Below are positions 14,674 through 20,236 of a DNA stretch of 20,236 nucleotides, piece by piece. This DNA comes from an uncultured Rhodobacter sp. GTDB taxonomy: Bacteria > Pseudomonadota > Alphaproteobacteria > Rhodobacterales > Rhodobacteraceae. The notes below the pieces were generated by a model that saw only the letters and a program-made list of their open reading frames with translations, searched no databases and was not told the DNA's origin. The position numbers and the translations under genes were made by a program. Location: NCBI GenBank assembly GCA_937901435.1, contig CALGTJ010000613.1:1-20236 (forward strand), written 5' to 3'. Numbering within the stretch: position 1 is the first letter of the stretch; every line of letters begins with the position of its first letter.

Positions 14674-15678
14674 ATGAAACACACGATCTCACTGGCCTTT
14701 GCCGCTGTCTTTGCTGCCGGAACGGCCTTTGCCGAAACCACGATCAAATTCGCCAACGACTGGAAATGGGAAGGCCCCGCTGCGCCGATGCTGCTGGCGT
14801 TGGAAAAGGGTTATTATTCGGACCTGGACCTGTCGGTCAGCATGGACACCGGATCGGGCTCTCTTGACGCGATCCCAAAGGTGGCCACGGGCACCTATCA
14901 GATCGGATCGGCCGACATCAATTCGCTGATCAAGTTCCGCGATCAGAACCCGGATCTGCCCGTAACAGCGATTTTCATGATCTATAACGCCCCACCGTTC
15001 GCCATTATCGGGCGTAAGTCGCTGGGGATCAACGAACCCAAAGACCTGGAAGGCAAGACGCTGGGTGCCCCTGCCCCCGATGGCGCCTATGCCCAGTGGA
15101 AGGCCTTTGTCAGCGCCAACGACATTGACGCCAGTAAGGTTGCCATCGAAAACGTCGGCTTTCCGGTGCGCGAACCGATGCTGGCCCAGGGCAGCGTCGA
15201 TGCGATCACCGGGTTTTCGTTTTCCTCGTTCATCAACCTGAAATCCAATCAGGTGCCAGAGGACGATATCACGGTGATGCTGATGTCCGATTATGGGCTG
15301 AAACTTTACGGCAACGTGATCATCGTGAATCCAACGTTTGCCGCCGAGAACCCGGATGCGGTCAAGGGCTTTGTCGAGGCAACGATCAAAGGTTTGATGG
15401 AAACTTTCGAGGATCCAGCCGCTGCGGTGAAGTATGTGTTGCAATATAACGATGTGGCGCGCGAAGCGGTTGAACTGGAGCGTCTGGAAATGGCGATCAG
15501 CCAGAACATGATCACCGACGAAGTGCGCGCCAATGGGCTGGGCGGCGTCGATATGGATCGTCTGACCGCGTCCATGGACCAGATCGCAGAGACCTACGAG
15601 TTCACCAACCGTACTGCCGCTACCGACATTTTTGACCCGTCCTTCTTGCCCGCCGCAGAGATGCGGATGGTCAAGTAG
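14674..15678 (+). CDS. NMT1/THI5-like ABC importer substrate-binding protein
   Basis: The 334-residue protein starts with a classical Sec signal peptide (MKH, hydrophobic core, GTAFA) with cleavage after about residue 20. The mature chain opens with TIKFANDWKWEGPAAPMLLA and LEKGYY, the pattern of NMT1/THI5 (SsuA/TauA/ThiY) binding proteins. Signature parts are IGSADINSLI, GKTLGAPAPDGAYAQW and QGSVDAITGFSF. Homologs are often labelled hydroxymethylpyrimidine or pyrimidine importers, and some bind sulfonates. It has no CCCFC motif of yeast THI5 synthase. It is followed seven bases later by its ATPase. No TPP riboswitch is visible upstream, which argues against thiamin control. Here the neighbours point to a pyrimidine-like or other nitrogen heterocycle as ligand. 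Confidence 0.9.
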   Translation: MKHTISLAFAAVFAAGTAFAETTIKFANDWKWEGPAAPMLLALEKGYYSDLDLSVSMDTGSGSLDAIPKVATGTYQIGSADINSLIKFRDQNPDLPVTAIFMIYNAPPFAIIGRKSLGINEPKDLEGKTLGAPAPDGAYAQWKAFVSANDIDASKVAIENVGFPVREPMLAQGSVDAITGFSFSSFINLKSNQVPEDDITVMLMSDYGLKLYGNVIIVNPTFAAENPDAVKGFVEATIKGLMETFEDPAAAVKYVLQYNDVAREAVELERLEMAISQNMITDEVRANGLGGVDMDRLTASMDQIAETYEFTNRTAATDIFDPSFLPAAEMRMVK

Positions 15679-15685
15679 ACCTTGA

Positions 15686-16470
<785 letters not shown>

Positions 16471-16474
<4 letters not shown>

Positions 16475-17247
16475 CCGCCTTGGATCGTATCGACTGGATC
16501 AAAGCCGCGCCGTGGCTGGCGACAATCGGGCTTTTCGCCATATGGGAGCTGTCCTGCTGGGTCTTTCAGATCCCGTGGTTCATCCTGCCCGCGCCCTCCA
16601 AGGTGTTCTATGCGGCCTATGAATTTGGGCCTGCCTTGTGGCGCAACTCGTTGCAAACGCTGTGGACGACGCTGACAGGCTTTGGCCTTGCCATCGTGTT
16701 CGGCCTGTTCCTGGGGCTGTTCATCGGCTGGGACCGCCGGATTTACGCGGCCCTTTATCCGCTGATGATCGGCTTTAACTCGATCCCGAAGGTTGCTGTG
16801 GTTCCCATCCTTGTCCTGTGGTTTGGGACGGGCTGGGTGCCTGCGGTGCTGACCGCCTTCCTGATCTCGTTCTTTCCCATCGTGGTCAACGTCGCCACCG
16901 GCCTTGCCACGATTGAGCCGGAAATGGAGGACGTGCTGCGCGCGCTGGGGGCCAAAAAGCTGGACATCATGACCAAGGTCGGGATCCCACGCTCGATGCC
17001 CTATTTCTTTGGCTCGCTCAAGGTGGCGATCACGCTGGCCTTTATCGGCTCGGTCCTGTCCGAAACCATCGCAGCGAATTCGGGCGTGGGGCATATGATG
17101 CTGACCGCGCAGTCGAATTTCGAGGTGCCGCTGGTCTTTGCCTGCCTGATCGCACTGGCGATCGAGGGCATCGGCATGTACGCCGTGATGTCATGGATCG
17201 AAATGCGCATGACGGGCTGGGCGCATCGCTCTGGCTTTAACCGGTAA
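16471..17247 (+). CDS. ABC importer inner-membrane permease (SsuC/TauC/ThiX-like)
   Basis: The 258-residue protein has about six membrane spans and the conserved FILPAPSKV segment after the first helix (about residues 38-46). A central NSIPKVAVVPILVLWFG stretch (about 107-123) is typical of the SsuC/TauC permease family. The EAA loop is EPEMEDVLRALGAKKLDIM followed by KVGIPRSMPY (about 149-177). It is a homodimeric channel subunit in most family members, consistent with a single permease gene here. It overlaps the ATPase gene by four bases (ATGA). A strong hairpin follows the gene, so the importer may end its transcript here. Confidence 0.93.
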
Positions 17248-17255
17248 CGCAAACA

Positions 17256-17287
17256 GGTCAGAGCCTTGCCATCGGTTGGCTCTGACC
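17256..17287 (+). terminator. Perfect 10-bp stem-loop after the permease gene
   Basis: GGTCAGAGCC and GGCTCTGACC pair without mismatch around a 12-base loop, starting eight bases after the permease stop. A T-run does not follow directly (CTTGCCGC), so intrinsic termination would be imperfect; the hairpin may instead stabilise the importer message. It separates the importer from the M20D gene that starts 60 bases later. Confidence 0.55.
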
Positions 17288-17347
17288 CTTGCCGCAAACG
17301 CTGCTTTCTGACTAACTCGGCGCAAGCCCACAGTAAAAAGCACACCC

Positions 17348-18484
17348 ATGACCCTGCAAGACACCATGACCGCCTGGCGACGCGATCTGCACGCCCATCC
17401 CGAGTTTGGCTTTGAAGAGCACCGCACCGCCGCCTTTGTCGCGCAAACCCTGCGCGGTTTCGGGCTAGAGGTCGCCACGGGCATTGGCGGCACCGGCGTC
17501 GTTGGCACCCTGAAACGGGGCACTTCGAACCGCGCGATTGCGCTGCGCGCCGATATGGACGCACTGCGGATTACAGAGGCGACCGGGGCCGATTACGCCT
17601 CTCATACGCCCGGTCTGATGCATGCCTGCGGGCATGACGGACACACCACGATGCTATTGGGTGCCGCGCAGATACTGGCGCAAGAGGGCGGGTTTGACGG
17701 CACCGTGCGCTTTGTCTTTCAGCCCGCCGAAGAATGGGGCATGGGCGCGATCAGGATGCTGGAGGACGGTATCATGGAACGCTTTCCCTTTGACGAGATT
17801 TACGGCCTGCACAATGCACCGGGCCTGCCTGTGGGTCACGTAGAGACCCGCGCGGGCGGGTTTATGGCCGCCGAGGATATTTTCGAGATCACCTTGCGCG
17901 GGCTGGGGGGGCATGCCTCGCGCCCACAGGGAGGCCGCGAGGTCATGGTGCCCGCCTGCGCGCTGGTGCTGGACTTGCAAACCATCGTTTCTCGCCGCCT
18001 CAGCCCGACAGATGTGGCGGCGGTGTCGGTGACGGAACTGCTGACCGATGGGCTGCGCAACGCTCTGCCCGGTCATGCGCGGATTCTGGGCGACGCGCGC
18101 AGCTATACGCCCGCTGTATCGGCCAGGATCGAAGAGGAAATGCGCCGCATCACACGCGGAATTGCGCAGGCGCATGGTGTCGAGGCAGACGTGACCTATC
18201 GGCGCGAATTCGTGCCGCTGGTGAATGACGCCGAGTTAACACAAGAGGCGGTACAGGCAGCGAAAAACGTATCCACCCATGTGAATGGCACAGCAGACGC
18301 GATCACCGCGTCAGAGGATTTTGCGCGGTTTCTGGACCATGTGCCGGGGTGTTTTCTGCTGATCGGCAACGGTGAAACCTCTGCCCCGCTGCACAACCCG
18401 GCGTTTGATTTCAACGATGCCGCGTTGATCCATGGCGCGCAGCTTCATGCGGCAATTGTGCAGAGGCGTTTGGCGGGATTTTAA
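17348..18484 (+). CDS. M20D amidohydrolase (hippurate hydrolase / HipO-type)
   Basis: The 378-residue protein has the M20D metal site: HACGHDGHT (C94, H96), PAEEWGMGA (E128, E129), LHNAPGLPVG (H155) and the late LHNPAFDFND histidine. HAHPEFGFEEHRTA near the N-terminus (about residues 15-28) is also typical. Family members cleave N-acyl amino acids such as hippurate or N-acetyl-amino acids, or carry out related deacylations in the cytoplasm. It lies 100 bases after the ThiX-like permease behind a hairpin, with only a weak ribosome binding site, and may have its own promoter. A close relative starts at 19633, on the far side of the stress-protein gene. The link to the importer is positional only. 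Confidence 0.9.
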   Translation: MTLQDTMTAWRRDLHAHPEFGFEEHRTAAFVAQTLRGFGLEVATGIGGTGVVGTLKRGTSNRAIALRADMDALRITEATGADYASHTPGLMHACGHDGHTTMLLGAAQILAQEGGFDGTVRFVFQPAEEWGMGAIRMLEDGIMERFPFDEIYGLHNAPGLPVGHVETRAGGFMAAEDIFEITLRGLGGHASRPQGGREVMVPACALVLDLQTIVSRRLSPTDVAAVSVTELLTDGLRNALPGHARILGDARSYTPAVSARIEEEMRRITRGIAQAHGVEADVTYRREFVPLVNDAELTQEAVQAAKNVSTHVNGTADAITASEDFARFLDHVPGCFLLIGNGETSAPLHNPAFDFNDAALIHGAQLHAAIVQRRLAGF

Positions 18485-18574
18485 AGCCCTCCCCCAGACC
18501 TTTTCAAGGTACTTTAAGCCAAATGAAGGGTAGACGACTTTCGCATCGGTCTTGGCACGATGACGTTTTCAACA

Positions 18575-18588
18575 TTGATCGAAATCAA
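18575..18588 (+). promoter_or_regulatory. Perfect FNR/FnrL-type box TTGAT-N4-ATCAA
   Basis: TTGATCGAAATCAA is an exact match to the FNR consensus palindrome. Its centre is about 97 bases upstream of the universal stress gene start. A class II arrangement with the box near -41.5 would place the -10 near CATTAC at about 18608-18613 and the start of transcription near 18623, leaving a 55-base leader. FNR-type regulators activate such sites when oxygen is low. The box points to oxygen control of the stress gene; the -10 assignment is tentative. Confidence 0.75.
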
Positions 18589-18677
18589 GGCACAGCCCGG
18601 ATTGGCGCATTACCTTTGGGCAAGGCCTGAGTCCTGTGCACCCCGCAAGGACGATCCGGCGCCATAGGAGAGTGACC

Positions 18678-19514
18678 ATGACAATCAAAACCATACTCGT
18701 CTGTCTGACCACCGCTGAAGCCACCGCAACCCTGATGAAGGCGGCCGTCCCGTTGGCCCGCCGATTGAACGCGCATCTCATTGGGTTGCATGTGATCGAG
18801 CCGCTGGTGCTTTATCCCGGTATGGCCATGGATATTCCCGGCGGGTTCTATGTGGATTACAACCAAAGCCAGGAAGCCAGCGCAAAGGTGATCAAAGAAA
18901 TCTTTGAACACGCCACACGGGTCGAGGATTTCGTCTCTGAATGGCGGCTTTTGAACGCCGGTTCCGCCACGCTGGCCGATCGCACCGTCGATAGCGCGCG
19001 CGCTGCGGATCTGGTGATGATGGCGCAGGAACAGGGCACATTCGGTCCCAGAATGGATCTGGTCGGCCATGTGATCCGCAGCAGCGGCCGCCCGGTTTTG
19101 GTCATACCGCAGGAATACGACGGTGACGGCGTGATGGGCGAGAACATCATGATCGGGTGGAGCTCTACGCGAGAGGCAGCGCGCGCAGCCCATGACCTGA
19201 TGCTCATTGCGGCCGATGGGGCCACTGTCGGGCTGATCTGCGTCGGCAAAACCAGCGGAGATGACCTGAATAATCATCCGGCAAACGACATGGCGGCCAG
19301 CTATGACCGGCATGGCCTAAAGGCAGAGGTGGTGCATCGCTTGCCCGGAGACCAGAAAGTCGCCGAAGTGCTGCTGGACGAGGCCTTTGCGCGGGGCGTG
19401 GATCTGGTTGTCACCGGGGCTTTTGGACATTCACGCGGCTATGACCTTGTGATCGGAGCCGCGACCAGCGTGTTGTTAGAGTCCGCGACGATCCCCGTGC
19501 TTTTTTCGAAATAA
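18678..19514 (+). CDS. Tandem-domain universal stress protein (UspA superfamily)
   Basis: The start is the ATG at 18678 (278 residues), behind TAGGAGAG; an in-frame upstream start at 18636 lacks such a site. The protein holds two Usp domains, about residues 1-145 and 150-278. The first opens IKTILVCLTT and ends GRPVLVIPQ; the second ends SATIPVLFSK. The second domain has a glycine-rich nucleotide motif G-x2-G-x9-G-A (about residues 247-261), close to the ATP-binding form G-x2-G-x9-G-[ST]. Such proteins help cells survive energy, oxygen or nutrient stress. A perfect FNR box upstream suggests induction at low oxygen, which fits known Usp regulation in Rhodobacteraceae. It appears unrelated in function to the flanking amidohydrolases. 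Confidence 0.9.
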   Translation: MTIKTILVCLTTAEATATLMKAAVPLARRLNAHLIGLHVIEPLVLYPGMAMDIPGGFYVDYNQSQEASAKVIKEIFEHATRVEDFVSEWRLLNAGSATLADRTVDSARAADLVMMAQEQGTFGPRMDLVGHVIRSSGRPVLVIPQEYDGDGVMGENIMIGWSSTREAARAAHDLMLIAADGATVGLICVGKTSGDDLNNHPANDMAASYDRHGLKAEVVHRLPGDQKVAEVLLDEAFARGVDLVVTGAFGHSRGYDLVIGAATSVLLESATIPVLFSK

Positions 19515-19521
19515 CGCCAAA

Positions 19522-19566
19522 GATGCACTCTGGCTCTGCGTTCAGGCCCTACGTTCAGAGTGCATC
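19522..19566 (+). terminator. Perfect 11-bp stem-loop after the universal stress gene
   Basis: GATGCACTCTG and CAGAGTGCATC pair perfectly around a 23-base loop, seven bases after the stress-gene stop. CGT and ACG within the loop could extend the fold. No T-run follows, so this is either a non-canonical terminator or a 3' stability element. It separates the stress gene from the second M20D gene. Confidence 0.55.
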
Positions 19567-19632
19567 GCCTCTGGCATTCGCCAGAATTGGGGGTAATCTG
19601 CGACAAACCCTTTGCCTGTCGGAGACGCCCCC

Positions 19633-20236
19633 ATGCCCATCAAGAACCGTTACGCAGAACTGCTGCCGGACATCACGGCATGGCGGCAGGATTTCCACCG
19701 CAACCCAGAACTTTTGTACGAGGTCCATCGCACTGCGGCGACGGTTGCCGATCTGCTGCGCGAGTTTGGCTGTGACGAGGTGATCACGGGCATCGGGCAA
19801 ACCGGTGTCGTGGGCGTGATCAAAGGCAAGACCAGCCAAAGCGGTCGGGTCATCGGGTTGCGCGCCGATATGGATGCGCTGCCGATCCACGAGATCACGG
19901 GCCTCGACTATGCCTCGCAAACGCCCGGTATGATGCACGCCTGTGGTCACGATGGTCATACGGCGATGCTGTTGGGCGCGGCCAAATACCTGTGTGAAAC
20001 GCGCAGCTTTGATGGGACCGCCGTGGTCATCTTTCAGCCCGCCGAAGAGGGCGGCGCAGGCGCGCAGGCCATGTGTCAGGACGGGTTGATGGATCGTTTT
20101 GGCATTCAAGAGGTCTATGGCATGCACAACGCGCCCGGCCTGCCTGTCGGTCAGTTTGCGATTTGCCCCGGCGCGCTTTTGGCCTCTGCGGATGAATTCG
20201 AGATCAAGGTTACTGGCAAAGGCGGACACGCCGCCA
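19633..20236 (+). CDS. M20D amidohydrolase (HipO-type), cut by the window end
   Basis: About 201 residues of an M20D amidohydrolase are visible, open to the last base of the window. Seen are DFHRNPELLYEVHRTA (about 20-35), RADMDALP (78-85), MHACGHDGHT (C104, H106), FQPAEEGGAGA (E138, E139) and GMHNAPGLPVG (H165), then the start of the lid domain at ADEFEIKVTGKGGHAA. The ATG at 19633 follows GGAGAC. It shares the family layout with the enzyme at 17348-18484, but differs after the catalytic Glu pair (EEGGAGA against EEWGMGA), so it is a diverged paralog rather than a recent copy. The C-terminal half, including the last metal histidine, lies outside the window. Confidence 0.9.
   Translation, partial: MPIKNRYAELLPDITAWRQDFHRNPELLYEVHRTAATVADLLREFGCDEVITGIGQTGVVGVIKGKTSQSGRVIGLRADMDALPIHEITGLDYASQTPGMMHACGHDGHTAMLLGAAKYLCETRSFDGTAVVIFQPAEEGGAGAQAMCQDGLMDRFGIQEVYGMHNAPGLPVGQFAICPGALLASADEFEIKVTGKGGHAA

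Overview
The window looks like chromosomal DNA from an alphaproteobacterium, most likely a marine Rhodobacteraceae (Roseobacter-type) genome. I infer this from the GC-rich codon use, the density of ABC importers and amidohydrolases, a perfect FNR-type box in front of a universal stress gene, and intergenic sequences resembling a repeat I recall from Rhodobacterales genomes. No rRNA, tRNA, CRISPR array or intact mobile element was seen.

Layout. (1) Bases 1-1542 hold no intact gene, but about 370-1085 carries a decayed soluble transhydrogenase gene (sthA) spread over all three forward frames. (2) 1543-3371, minus strand: a TSUP-family membrane exporter and, upstream of it, a periplasmic HlyD-type adaptor with no pump beside it. 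(3) 3533-11618, minus strand: a compact eight-gene set. In order of transcription it reads Tat-exported binding protein, two permeases and ATPase of a spermidine/putrescine-type ABC importer, polysaccharide-deacetylase-family hydrolase, yeast-type cytosine deaminase, ArgE-like M20 hydrolase, and hydantoinase/dihydropyrimidinase. Several junctions overlap or abut. (4) 11619-12008: a divergent control region with three AACGCCT repeats and a dyad. (5) 12009-17247, plus strand: a BtpA-like TIM-barrel protein overlapping an APRT-like phosphoribosyltransferase, a Rieske oxygenase interrupted by an in-frame TAA, and an NMT1/THI5-type ABC importer (binding protein, ATPase, permease). (6) 17348-20236, plus strand: an M20D amidohydrolase, a tandem-domain universal stress protein behind an FNR box, and a second M20D amidohydrolase cut by the window end.

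How the genes may work together (inference). The two divergent blocks look like one locus for uptake and breakdown or salvage of nucleobase-like, hydantoin-like or other cyclic-amide compounds. Two unrelated importers bring in substrates. A deaminase, a cyclic amidohydrolase and an M20 deacylase remove exocyclic nitrogen, open the ring and trim the open-chain product. The TIM-barrel/phosphoribosyltransferase pair suggests a branch involving a base and PRPP, and the Rieske enzyme an oxidative step. No dihydropyrimidine dehydrogenase, Rieske reductase or transcription factor is encoded in the window, so the classical reductive uracil pathway is not complete here and the true substrate is open.
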